From Chrysogorgia sp. JL179-B06 (taxonomy: Eukaryota > Cnidaria > Anthozoa > Scleralcyonacea > Chrysogorgiidae), in the NCBI GenBank assembly GCA_035772405.1, contig JAYKKM010000253.1, forward strand, positions 1,717,001-1,781,000: a stretch of DNA of 64,000 nucleotides, in the 5' to 3' direction. A program made the translations under genes and the position numbers. The first letter of the stretch is position 1; every line of letters begins with the position of its first letter. Positions 42,177 through 51,831 of this stretch are shown here, one piece after another. The notes beneath the pieces are model-generated. The model searched no databases, was not told where the DNA came from, and worked only from the letters and a program-made list of their open reading frames with translations.

Positions 42177-42275
42177 ATGGCCGAAGGTGGGGAAGGTTTC
42201 GACGACTTTGAGATGGAAAACCTCGACAAGTACGAAGGCATGAGTGATGAGCGACTAGAAGAGGAAACTCACTAA
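42177..42275 (+). CDS. Acidic 32-aa ORF, probable 5' piece of the next gene
   Basis: Starts 6 nt after the integrase stop (MAEGGEGFDDFEMENL...) and is strongly acidic (Asp/Glu). It stops at TAA 42273-42275. The frame used by the 42298 ORF is already open from 42259, so the two overlap in a 17-nt window with a +1 offset. I therefore suspect one gene broken or programmed to shift here. As a stand-alone peptide it has no recognisable function. Confidence 0.45.
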   Translation: MAEGGEGFDDFEMENLDKYEGMSDERLEEETH

Positions 42276-42297
42276 TATTGAGGAGCGGCTTACAGAC

Positions 42298-42828
42298 ATG
42301 GACACTAAGTACACTGTAAAAAACATGTCGACGAACGTCCGTGTTAATTACGACAACTATCATGACTACGTAGAAAAGATAAGAGGTGAGCTTGATAAAA
42401 GACGAGGTGGGCGAGAGGAGACGTCGTTTATTGACGCTGACGGTGGTAAAACGGTGACAATAAGGGGAACTAGCACAGAAGTCCCAGTAGTAGAGTTTGA
42501 TGTCAACGATTTGCCGTCGAGCCCTGAGAACCAAGTTTTGATAAGCTTAGAAAAGTTCTTTAGTAATAAAACTGGGGTGCGATTCAAGTTTGACACTCGT
42601 GACGACGATGTGTTAGCGCTGCGAAACAGAGTGTCAATAAGTAAGAGCAATAATATATCATTCAAACCTATGCTTAATAAAAACGAATTTGGTAAAGAGC
42701 AAATAGTTCTCAAACGTGGGAAGGGTGGTGTTCTGCGGTACAATAACGACGTTGAAGTCGCGCGACGCTCAGTTTTCCAATTTAAAAACCTTATGGATAA
42801 AATCCCTAGCCAACTCGAAAGACCGTGA
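42298..42828 (+). CDS. Structural-type Polinton protein of unknown function
   Basis: 176 codons from ATG 42298, although the frame is open from 42259 and probably continues the acidic ORF. The product is hydrophilic and mixed alpha/beta. It includes YHDYVEKIRGELDKRRGGRE, NQVLISLEKFFSNKTGVRF and EQIVLKRGKGGVLRYNNDVE. It stops at TGA 42826-42828, where the next ORF's frame (+1) is already open from before 42716. In the Polintons I recall, such a module is fused to the following coiled-coil/membrane protein, so the stop may be another frame break. The role is unknown, presumably in the virion. Confidence 0.55.
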   Translation: MDTKYTVKNMSTNVRVNYDNYHDYVEKIRGELDKRRGGREETSFIDADGGKTVTIRGTSTEVPVVEFDVNDLPSSPENQVLISLEKFFSNKTGVRFKFDTRDDDVLALRNRVSISKSNNISFKPMLNKNEFGKEQIVLKRGKGGVLRYNNDVEVARRSVFQFKNLMDKIPSQLERP

Positions 42829-42844
42829 GGAAACTGTGAGGAGT

Positions 42845-43495
42845 ATGTCGTTGTTGGACACCACACACACGGAGCGCGACGACATACATGGGCTAACACC
42901 AAACGAAAACCGTGAGCTGAATGGTGTGCTTAACCCGAGCGATAGTGTGTTGCCTGAATCAAGAACAGGTGACAATGGTGCGTTGCAAACACAAGCAGAC
43001 CACTTTCAAGAAGCGATAAATAGAGCGTCAGACAAACTAGATGGTGAAGACGACGAGAGCGTTATCTTTGAATTGAGAGAACGTATCGTGGGGCTTGAAG
43101 AAGCGCGAGACAGAGTCATTAAACAGCGAGAAATGGAGGAGGTTAGAGAGCAACAAGAGACTGACATTAACAGATTGCAGAAGTTCAAGAAGTGGGCTAG
43201 AGAAAATGTGGTTGGGTTGAGCGCTGTGGCAATTTCAATGGCTGGAATTATAACAACAATTATTATCGCTGGTAGGTCTGCTGTTATGAAAGGTGCTATG
43301 GCCACAAAGTCATTCGCACAGGCTGTTAAGAACGCGATAACGAAGATGGGTCCATGGGCTGTTGGGCTGGCTAATTTAGTTTACAATATGTTGACGTTGG
43401 GTGCAAAGGGTCTCGCTTGGTTGGCTCAAAATCTGTGGGTACTTGCGGTGGTACTCGCGTGGTTCGCTTATGATTATTACAAGCTAAAACGGTAG
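42845..43495 (+). CDS. Coiled-coil membrane protein
   Basis: A 216-residue product counted from ATG 42845 (MSLLDTTHTERDD). The frame extends upstream to 42716 without an ATG, overlapping the preceding ORF. Residues about 50-118 are a charged coiled coil (FELRERIVGLEEARDR, KQREMEEVREQQETDINRLQ). Then come hydrophobic segments at about 122-143 (VVGLSAVAISMAGIITTIII), 168-186 and 188-209 (LAWLAQNLWVLAVVLAWFAY), and a short basic tail. The layout suits a virion membrane-active or inner-capsid protein. No catalytic motif is seen. Confidence 0.65.
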   Translation: MSLLDTTHTERDDIHGLTPNENRELNGVLNPSDSVLPESRTGDNGALQTQADHFQEAINRASDKLDGEDDESVIFELRERIVGLEEARDRVIKQREMEEVREQQETDINRLQKFKKWARENVVGLSAVAISMAGIITTIIIAGRSAVMKGAMATKSFAQAVKNAITKMGPWAVGLANLVYNMLTLGAKGLAWLAQNLWVLAVVLAWFAYDYYKLKR

Positions 43496-43518
43496 CGATA
43501 AAACATATGTAAAGGTAT

Positions 43519-44758
43519 ATGAACGCCACGTCAGCAGAGTTGAGCCCTGGTTTTAGACGAGCGACCATGGGTGTCATAAAAGGGGTGAGAACGCAGCATG
43601 TGATCACGTTGAATCCTAATAAAGTCAGTCCTGGCGAGGAACTTTACATTGATATACCAAAGCTCAAGGTTAGTAGCTGTTTGGTGCCTGGGTCGTTGGG
43701 TTTAGTGTTCGACTTTAAGAACGCAAACGCTAAAAGCTGGTTCTTGAACAATGTCAGCAAGTTGTTGGTTGAGAAACTTGTTGTGAGACTAGCTGGGGAA
43801 AACTGTGTATGACAACAATGGGGAAAATTACACTGGTGTTTATCGCGACCTTTGGGAAAGTGTTACTGCGCGAGACCAAATGATTGACTATGGTGTTGGT
43901 GGTGAGAACTTGAGAAAGTTAATTTCTAAGGATGACAGTGGTGCGACGAGTGGGAACGTCGCTAAAGTTAGTGACGCGTTGATGTTTGGTGTGATTGGGA
44001 CGAAGCAGCGGATTAAGCTTGGTAAGATTATGAATGACCACGGGTTGTACGCTCCTTTTAGCATGAACAACAACTTGCAGTATGTGATCACACTCCCGAA
44101 GGCCGCAGACATCATGGTGGCGCAATCCGGTAGCGCTGTGGGTGGATACACTCTGGAGAACCTCGAGCTTGAGTATGAGACGATTGATAACCAGGAGCTC
44201 GCTGACGAAATAGCGTCGGGCTACGCAAGTGGTCGTAGTTTGTCGTATGAGCACGTTACGTTGATGAAAACCACCGAATGGGACAAAGGCACGACCATTG
44301 TGAATGAAAACATTAATCTTCCAAGAAAAAGCATGAAGGCAATTGTGTTGCTATTCACGAATAAGGTACGAACAGACAGCGAGGAGTTTCTTTACCCAAA
44401 TATTGATAGTGTTAGAGTCACAATTGAAGGTGTGCCAAATAGTGTGTACTCACAAGGCATCCCAAAGTCGAAGTTCTATGCAGAAGCGAAACGACTGTTT
44501 GGTTTGGGTGAAGAACACGCTCAGTTTATGACCATACAGAAGTTCTATAAAGATGGCTTTGCGTTGGTTATTGACTTGAGGAGCGTTCAAGACAATCGCA
44601 ATGTCGCCACTGGCAAGAACATTGTAAACACACAATCTGGCGTGCTCCTTGAGATCACTAAAAAAGCGACGACTGCGAACGTTATGTGCAGGGTGTTTGT
44701 GATAAGTGATGGGTTGGTCAACTTCATGAACAATGGGCTGCAATCAATCCAGTATTAA
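43519..44758 (+). pseudogene. Major capsid protein (double jelly-roll type), split by a +1 frame break
   Basis: Two overlapping frames together give one capsid protein. 43519-43812 (97 codons from ATG) has the N-terminal part with LYIDIPKLKVSSCLVPGSLG and FLNNVSKLLVEKLVVRLAG. The frame from 43793 to 44758 carries the rest: YRDLWES, KQRIKLGKIMNDHGLYAPF, LQYVITLPKA, SYEHVTLMKTTEWDKGT, IDSVRVTIEGVPNSVYSQGI, FALVIDLRSV and a C-terminal LQSIQY. These are the recognisable blocks of the Polinton major capsid protein. The frames overlap in a 20-nt window (43793-43812) next to a gggg-aaaa run, so one extra base there (real or assembly error) would explain it. If real and not bypassed by frameshifting, no full capsid protein is made. 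Confidence 0.75.
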
Positions 44759-44773
44759 ATCAAACGTGAGTTA

Positions 44774-45373
44774 ATGGAGACTCCGTTTAATATGCTAATT
44801 GTTGGTATGACAGCTTGTGGTAAGACGCATTATTTGCTGGAAACATTGGAATCTGAGTACTTTAGTAAATTTGACTACATTGTGTTGATTTGTCCTACTT
44901 TTGAGTGGAACAAAGCGTATCAAGATTGGAAATATGTGCGCGACCCCGACGTGTTAGCGATAGACTGCGCGCAAGACAGTGTCGACGCTGTTCTCAAGTG
45001 TGTAACAAATGTTTTTAAAGGCACTAACACTCTGATTGTGTTGGACGACTGTGCAAGTTCTCAAGATGTCAAGAATAGGACTAGTCAGTTGGTCAACTTA
45101 GCTTTTAGTGCGCGACATTTTATGTTGAGCGTTATTGTCATCACACAACAACTGACGTCGATCGCAAAACCGTACAGAGAAAATATTAGTAAGCTCGTTT
45201 GCTTCTACTGCCCAAGTAGGAGTGATATGAAGGTCGTTATCGACGATTACCTTGGAAACATTAGCAGAGAAAAATCGTCGGCGATCGTGACCGCACTAAA
45301 AAATAATAAGTACGCTAGACTTGAAATCTCACTGCGCTATCCATACAGTCATGAAGTTGTTATTCCGCAATAA
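44774..45373 (+). CDS. Genome-packaging ATPase (FtsK/A32-like)
   Basis: A 199-residue P-loop ATPase expected to drive DNA into the capsid. Walker A is GMTACGKTH (11-19). Walker B is TLIVLDDCA, with D91/D92. A sensor-like VIVITQQLTSI sits at about 120-130, and RYPYSHEVVIP closes the protein. Length and motif spacing fit the short A32-type packaging ATPases of Polintons and related viruses. It lies 15 bp after the capsid gene and 3 bp before the last gene, in the usual capsid-ATPase neighbourhood. The frame is intact. Confidence 0.9.
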   Translation: METPFNMLIVGMTACGKTHYLLETLESEYFSKFDYIVLICPTFEWNKAYQDWKYVRDPDVLAIDCAQDSVDAVLKCVTNVFKGTNTLIVLDDCASSQDVKNRTSQLVNLAFSARHFMLSVIVITQQLTSIAKPYRENISKLVCFYCPSRSDMKVVIDDYLGNISREKSSAIVTALKNNKYARLEISLRYPYSHEVVIPQ

Positions 45374-45376
45374 AAT

Positions 45377-45889
45377 ATGGGTATAAGTAATAACGCGATG
45401 GTGAAACGCAAAAGTGAAGAAAACCCCACGATTGAGGAACTAGTTGAGGAGACCGCTGACACTTCGACTGTGGAAGACAACATTGACGTTAGGAGAGCCG
45501 AACTTATTAGACTGTCTGGCGATGGTGTGGTAAGTCAGTCCGAAGCGTACATTAAAAAAGCGTCCGCGAAAGTTATTGATAAGATATGGCACCAATATGA
45601 GTTGAAGAGAATGGAAATCGCAAACGCTTTTCTCACCGACTTGCTAATCAGCAAATTCGCTAACTTACTGGATGGGTTGAACGCTATTGAAAATCCTGAC
45701 GAACTAAACGACGAGTTGCAAAAAGACCCGTTACTAAAGAAAGACGTTGAGAGCATTGTCGCGATTGTGACGCCGTACGTGCCCTTCTTGGGCTTGTTGT
45801 CGGGAGGAATCACAACGTCGAAATATGTGTACGATCACCATTTTAAAACTGGGGCGACAAACACTGAAAATAGTGAACAAACGGACTAA
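45377..45889 (+). CDS. Terminal helical protein whose C-terminus lies in the right TIR
   Basis: A 170-residue product beginning MGISNNAMVKRKSEENPTIE. The N-terminus is acidic, followed by charged helices (VRRAELIRLSGDGVV, YIKKASAKVIDKIWHQYELK, KFANLLDGLNAIENPDELND) and a short hydrophobic stretch (VTPYVPFLGLLSGGI, about 132-146). Gly at 2 and Asn at 6 make N-myristoylation conceivable but weaker than for the MGACIS protein. The last 12 codons and the stop are inside the right TIR (from 45853). Because the TIR is shared, the same DNA also encodes the polymerase C-terminus at the left end, in another frame. The function is unknown. Confidence 0.7.
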   Translation: MGISNNAMVKRKSEENPTIEELVEETADTSTVEDNIDVRRAELIRLSGDGVVSQSEAYIKKASAKVIDKIWHQYELKRMEIANAFLTDLLISKFANLLDGLNAIENPDELNDELQKDPLLKKDVESIVAIVTPYVPFLGLLSGGITTSKYVYDHHFKTGATNTENSEQTD

Positions 45890-46472
45890 TCTATTATTAA
45901 CAGGTGGCAATAACCTAATTTGCATAACAGGTGGCAATTTTATCACGCGTGAGACACTTTTACGATACATAAATTTGTAAAAACGTTTAAACGACTATTT
46001 TTTTAAATGTGATTTGACAAATTTGTGAAAATGTTGAAACGACGCTTTCTATTTTTTAAATGTGATTTGACAAATTTGTGAAAATATTGAAACGGTGCTT
46101 TATATTTTTTAAATATGGTTTGACAAATTTGTGAAAATGTTGAGACGACTATTTTTTAAATGCGATTCGACAAATTTGTGAAAATGTTGAAACGCACCTA
46201 AAAAATGGCTAAAGTAGCGTAAAGTTTAGCGAAAGTCGTGATTTTTTTAATATTTGGCATCAACTTAGTAGAAAACGTGGGAGGGGTGTTTAGATTGACT
46301 AACGATCACCATAATAGCATAGAGACTGGCGCTGTGAGCTCACCAACGTCGATTATAAAACGTGAGTACCAAAACATTGCCGAGTTGTGGCTCGACACAA
46401 ATTTGGTGATGTTTTGGTGTTTATATTACGGTTGGCGTTGACTGGGCTCGCAGCCCTACTTGCTATACTACT
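45853..46472. repeat. Polinton right terminal inverted repeat (620 bp)
   Basis: Reverse complement of 29144-29763, with no differences seen by eye. It ends GCTATACTACT. The mirror copy of the subterminal tandem block occupies about 45968-46195. Confidence 0.95.
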
Positions 46473-46478
46473 AAGCTT
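46473..46478. repeat. Polinton target-site duplication, right (AAGCTT)
   Basis: Identical to 29138-29143. Followed by ctaatttcctgt, which also occurs at 29101-29112 in the left flank. Confidence 0.9.
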
Positions 46479-48920
46479 CTAATTTCCTGTATTTCAATTC
46501 GTCTGAATCGTTTGATGGCCTGAGCCACTTACGCGACTGCTACTGTTTGAAATCACATATTGCAAAAGGCCGTTCGTCGTAAATTTTGAACGTTACCTCG
46601 GCCAATATTTAACCGATCTTAATTCCGAAACCAGATTTGGAATTACCGAATCTAAATACGCAACATGCGTGTCTATTATGGCGATTGAAACACCAGGCGG
46701 GAACCATAATTTAAAAATAAAGATTAAAATGACTTTTATACAAGCGTACATGACAGAAATTTGAAATGTATTAGTCGTTAGGCAACAACGACCATAGGTT
46801 TCGGTTGACATTTTCCTCCTTTCTCCAATCTCCTTTCTCCAATCTCCTTTCTCCAATCTCCAAACAAATTTCGTACGTTACAAAATAACATACTTCATGT
46901 AAGCAAAATATAGGTATTAATAGTCTACGAACTATATAGCAAATTCTGAAGGAAGTTCGAAGTGTAGAAAAGCAAATACATACAGGGGAATATCGTATGC
47001 CTTAACCAGTGTGATTTTTTATGAAAATAACGTCATCTCTGCGCGTTTTTTGCAATAAATATACTTGGCGTTTGATTTGGCACTTATCAAAGAAATTTGA
47101 AACTTCTCAAAGTGGTAGCCTGTGTACAGCCTGAATATACACCTGTAATACAGTCTGTGAAAACTCGCACGATAGCTTGTCGACCCCCCGCTGAGCTACT
47201 CAGATCTGAGTAGTAGATTTTGAGTGGTTTAATACTCATATGATTCATAATTGTTTATTTGATTGGATTATTTGATCTCACAATAATTCCCAGAGAACCA
47301 ATTGTACCTGGAATAAGTCAAGGCTTTCAGGCTTTACACAGGCTACAAAGTGGAGGCACTCTGGGAAATAAATTAAAGGTGGCGACCGTACTAGGAGTGG
47401 AAAATCTCAGGTTTTATCTTTTTGGCTTGATCATGTGAAAAATATATTGATAAAGGAAGGATAAATATTATATCTATATAAATATTATATAAATATTATA
47501 TTATACTAAATACTATATAAATATTATATTAGAAGGATAAATATTATATCGAAGACTGAAATTCTTGTATTAAGGGCTGCATGCCGTTGAGTCTTAAGAC
47601 CTAATATGTGTTATTCGTACCGACATACATACTGCAAGCTCACTTAAATTGAATGTTATTAAATACTTTAGAGTACGAAATAACTAACTCAATAAAATAA
47701 TAATATGTAGTTTTGTGTATGATTTAATGTCTATTTCTTGAGAAAATTAGTATAAGCAGCCTTACGAGTTACGTATTTACAAACTAAGCAAATATACCAA
47801 AAGGCATAACAGTTTGAAATGTGTGACTGTTGTTAAAATTACAATGTCAAAGACAAAGGAGTACGGACTGGTTATCTTTATAGGGCAAGCTCTGCTCAGA
47901 TTAGAAAGTTTTTTATTGTTATTGGTGAGTCCACTTCGCTATATATATATATGTATCATTCTGCTAATTTTGTAAACTGAACTGTCTCTTCTAGGCAATG
48001 AAGTATTATTCTAATCTGTATTCGAATTGATTATAGTTGTATACGTATCTACCAACAAGAAATGTTCTAATGACGTAATTTCTAGTAAATTGTTGCATCA
48101 ATATGTCATATTAATGCTACCCGTTTACTATATTGCGTAAATCGACGATTTACTTATTCTTAGACCTGGTCACACATATTGTTATACCTCTGCCAGCATT
48201 TATCACATGCCTCTATTTTAATAGACTTGCTTCAAGTCGACGCACTTCCGCAAATAGATTTCCGCAAATTTCTTGAAAATTCCTTCGTTATAAACAAAGA
48301 CGAAGGACTTTGCGAAAGTCTACTATTTTAATAACCCCAGCGACTACACGCTCAATAGAGCGTCTTGTGAGCTAACGTTTCGTTGCGTCGACATGTACAC
48401 AGTTCATTCAATATTAGGTTACAAAACGGTCAAAAATTTAAAAAACGATTACAACGGTTAAATATATATATGATAAACGATTAGTCAAGAGATTAAATTC
48501 AAATGTTGGCCAAGTTAATGAAACTTAGGTCAGGGTTAAGTGGGATTAAACAAAGTAATTAGAATAGGGAAAGTGGGCGTTGAGACTTAACCCAAACGCT
48601 GCCATTGGCTGCTTGCTTCATTATACAGAAAATACAATGTGTTCAGCAAGTGTGAAAGTGTCCACATTTGCATAAACGTGAACAAAAACATAGAACAAAG
48701 ACTTTGGCCGTGTTTCCAGACCATACCTCTATTGACTATGGTTAAACCAAAGAGACATGCTACGATGCATATGCCCCAGGATATCGATGACGCACAAGAG
48801 TATGACACTCGAATGCAACGCAACCGTAATCAGATAGCATTCGAAGTTATTGTCACGCAATAAGCGCAGACGACGCAAGTGGCAGTGCAGCACAGTGCTC
48901 AACGTGGACGAAATACGCAC
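46479..48920. other. Gene-free flank with short repeats
   Basis: Contains a reverse-complement relative of the 4277-4715 repeat (about 46580-46700), a ctttctccaatct repeat (46817-46861) and attatat-rich duplications (about 47460-47550). A 74-codon frame at 48639-48863 has no recognisable domain and is not called. Confidence 0.45.
46817..46861. repeat. ctccttt/ctccaat tandem repeat
   Basis: Three copies of the 14-bp unit cctttctccaatct. Confidence 0.85.
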
Positions 48921-49040
48921 CTGATTGCTCTGCGCCTGATAGAACAGCGCCTGATTGCTCTGCGCCTGATAGAACAGCGCCTGATTGCTCTGCGCCTGAT
49001 AGAACTGCGCCTGATTGCTCTGCGCCTGATAGAACAGCGC
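48921..49040. repeat. 30-bp minisatellite, four copies
   Basis: Units ctgattgctctgcgcctgat + agaacagcgc at 48921, 48951, 48981 and 49011. One copy has a substitution (agaactgcgc). The open frames on the minus strand (SGAEQSGAVL repeats) follow from the repeat. Confidence 0.95.
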
Positions 49041-49566
49041 ATACGTTGATACATGAAATCAAACAAGAGCAAGGAAACGCTCTCCATCATTATGAACTGT
49101 TACGAAATATTTATCAAGTGTACATTTTGTGCCAAATTTTAATCCTTATTAACAGGTTATCTGTCAACGATTTTAAACAAGCAAGCAGCATTTATTTGTA
49201 GTGTGACCGCAATGTGTTCGTCTCAAATTATTGCACTTGCTTGATTGACGTCAAGCACGCTAATTCGAAAGCTCAAGCGCTAGTGTACGTGACAGCAGTC
49301 TTTGATAATCATTGGGTATATTATATATTGGTCAATTTTGATACATTCGTCATTATCTCAGACATGCTACACAGGCCTACAACTGACTAGATATCAGAGT
49401 GGTAACAAAGATTTCCTTGTCGTTTTTCAGTTCCGAGAAAGATATATCTGATCGTGAAAAACAAGAACTATATATAGAATTCTTGTTTGAAAAGCTACAG
49501 TTACGAGAAATCAGATCCTAGAATTTTCGTTGGTTATACAACTTTGGTCGCATCTCGAGTTAACCC
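49041..49566. other. Spacer upstream of the signal-peptide exon
   Basis: No gene. It would include the promoter and 5' UTR of the exon at 49567, but I see no clear core promoter beyond scattered tatata sequences (about 49319 and 49470). Confidence 0.35.
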
Positions 49567-49645
49567 ATGGCTCGACAATTCCGTATCAGTGCCTTGAAGG
49601 TCTTGCTATTCCTAATGCTGTTCCCAAGCCAAGCAATGGCACAAG
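49567..49645 (+). CDS. First coding exon: secretory signal peptide
   Basis: ATG at 49567 (context cccATGG) encodes 26 residues (MARQFRISALKVLLFLMLFP then SQAMAQ) plus one base. This is a textbook signal peptide: a basic start, a Leu/Phe-rich core, and an AMA-Q cleavage site. The frame runs into caag|gtttgt, a plausible splice donor leaving phase 1. The vWA-domain exons at 60720 and 63293 on the same strand start at phase-1 acceptors, so this could be the first exon of that gene with an 11-kb repeat-filled first intron. That link is inference; another unseen exon or gene could intervene. Confidence 0.5.
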
Positions 49646-50039
49646 GTTTGTTTGTTCAGTAAACCTCACTTTAATATATACTAAAAAAGTAGTGCTGCGT
49701 AGGTAGTGTTTTGCATAGATGCAGTGAACTCGGTCGAGATTTTTGGGAACAAAATACTGACGTTGATCGAGCGGAACTCTTTATCAAAGTGAGTCCTTAC
49801 GTCTTATGGATGCAAGCTCAAAAGGATTGTCGTTCGCAGTAACGGACTATAATTGTCATAGGCAAGCAAGATTATTTGTGATGTTGGGTCTGGGAGCATG
49901 CAACCCCAGAAAACGTTGATTTTTTTACTGTTCTTGAATCGCATTTTCAGCTATATTCTGCGAGGAATTTTCCGGACTGAAACTAATTTGCAATAATGAG
50001 CGTTATTAATATATTTTTAACAGAACTATAGGTTATGTA
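49646..50039. other. Intron-like sequence after the signal-peptide exon
   Basis: Nothing recognised. The LINE fragment that follows would lie in the same intron. Confidence 0.35.
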
Positions 50040-50625
50040 TTTTTATTTTTAATTTATTTAAGACATTTGACAAAAATAGCCAACAGGAAACGAAACAATA
50101 GGACACACGAGGGTCCCTTACAAAGGCTTGTATCCAAATAAAAATACAAAATATAAATACAAAAAACTTACAAACATAAAGTACGAACTAATATTAATGT
50201 ACATAGATCTAATAGTAGTTGTTAAAATTAACAACTACAGGTGGAAGCCACATTAGGGCTTCTGCAGATAGGACAGATAATGCGCCATGAACGGATATTT
50301 TCCGAGTCAAAGATGGATTGAAGACGAACATTAAGTAAAGTTTTCAGACGAGTCTTGAAGACAGATGTACGCTCGGAGATACGAATATAGCAAGAGGTAG
50401 CGCGTTCTACAGAGGACAGATACGGACAAAAAATTATTCAGGACATGTAGATGTGCGACCAGAATTAAGGCGAAGGTCCATCCCGGAGGATCAGTAAAAG
50501 GTTGCAAGGTATTCAAGAGAATAGAAGATTAAGTTGAATGAGCTGGCACTTATAGTCGAGTTCAAAACCACGAAGGATGAAACGTGTAGCCCTCCTTTGT
50601 ACTCTCTCCAAACTTCGCATCAAAT
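50040..50625 (-). pseudogene. LINE tail fragment
   Basis: Read on the minus strand, about 50620-50540 encodes LERVQRRATRFILRGFELDY, and further on VERATSCYIRISERTSVFKT and RLKTLLNVRLQSIFD. These are the RVQRRATR...L...R and C-terminal patterns of LINE reverse transcriptases, interrupted by stops. It is short and dead. It lies in the probable first intron of the vWA gene in the opposite orientation. Confidence 0.55.
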
Positions 50626-51568
50626 ACGACTTAAAACGATAAAGGAATCCATAGGAAATCCTAAGAACCTAGCCATGTTTAGTTTTAAAAGATTGTTTAA
50701 TTATATACTCCTAAAGGTGTGTACATGAGTATGATTTAGTTAGAGTCGATCACACAGGATAAGGTTACCCATTTATCTGAACCACAGGCTCATGTTTTAA
50801 GCTCTCGACTGTTCAGTTTATCACTCTTAGGTGAACGAAAAACCCAACTGATAGGGATTAATCCGAGGGCCTACGATTTATGGTCATTTTCCAAGAAGAG
50901 TAGAAGACCCGAAAGTCTTACCAGTTGCTGGTGTTGTTGCAAAGGCAGCACTTTCTCCTCAATTCTTTTAAGACCCTGAGTGGTGGTTCGACTTGTAGCA
51001 CAAAATGGTAATAGTTTATCAAATATTATGCTCATGAATTGAAGATGTATAAATGAGACGAACTGACGATGTTATTTGCTCTACAGTGTTACTGAGTTTT
51101 ATGGTAATTTTAGACTGACGTTTTGGTTTTTGGTGAATTTCGGTTCACCTGCATTGTCCTCTGTCTTGAGGCTGAGTTATATATTAGACAGAAGTAGAGA
51201 TGAACACAAATTTTAACGCTGAAGTTTGTGTGAATTTGTAAATTATTACAAGTGTTTTTCAATTGGCTTATTTCAATAATCATTGCGGGCTGCAGCCAGC
51301 TTCCAGGTTGCTTTCGTCCTGCTTTTGTTTTTGCCATAAGTTATGCGAGGCTAACATTGGTAAGTATGGTTCAGGAACATTGTTCAGTTTAATAGCTAAA
51401 ATATCTTCTACGTTTGAAGAGTTTGTATTTTGTTTTCATTATTTGACGGCAGTTATAATAGAAGATCACCTGTCCATGCGGCCAGGTCTTCGTTCCCACG
51501 AATTTCAAGCATAATCTGAAAATAATCGTCAAAATAATCTGAAATTATCTGAAACTCTATCTTCACTT
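50626..51568. other. Gene-free spacer
   Basis: No protein-like ORF, RNA gene or repeat family recognised. Confidence 0.4.
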
Positions 51569-51831
51569 AAGCCTGGTTTCCATATGATCGCTACGATCGC
51601 TGCGATCGCTCAATTTTAAAACCGGCGATCGTAGCGATCATATATGGAAACCACACGCTCAGCGATCCTGGCGATCGCAGCGATCATATATGGAAACCAC
51701 ACGCTCAGCGATCCTGGCGATCGTAGCGATCATATATGGAAACCACACGCTCAGCGATCCTGGCGATCGTAGCGATCATATATGGAAACCACACGCTCAG
51801 CGATCCTGGCGATCGTAGCGATCATATATGG

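Larger units (their letters stand above)
29144..46472. mobile_element. Polinton/Maverick self-synthesising DNA transposon
   Basis: The element is 17329 bp with 620-bp terminal inverted repeats, ends AGTAGTATAGC...GCTATACTACT, and a 6-bp target duplication AAGCTT. All of these are standard for Polintons. It encodes the family's defining set: protein-primed family B DNA polymerase, retroviral-type DDE integrase, FtsK/A32-type packaging ATPase, a major capsid protein (frame-broken) and a penton-like protein, plus small membrane proteins. Not found is an adenain-like maturation protease. Extra cargo consists of a thymidine kinase, a Bro-N/VRR-nuclease fusion and a zinc-finger protein. Matching terminal repeats imply a recent insertion. 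By eye it is less AT-rich than the flanks. Confidence 0.97.

Noticed and set aside
48639..48863. 74-aa ORF
   Set aside because: No recognisable motif or exon edges, and AT-rich background makes such frames common.
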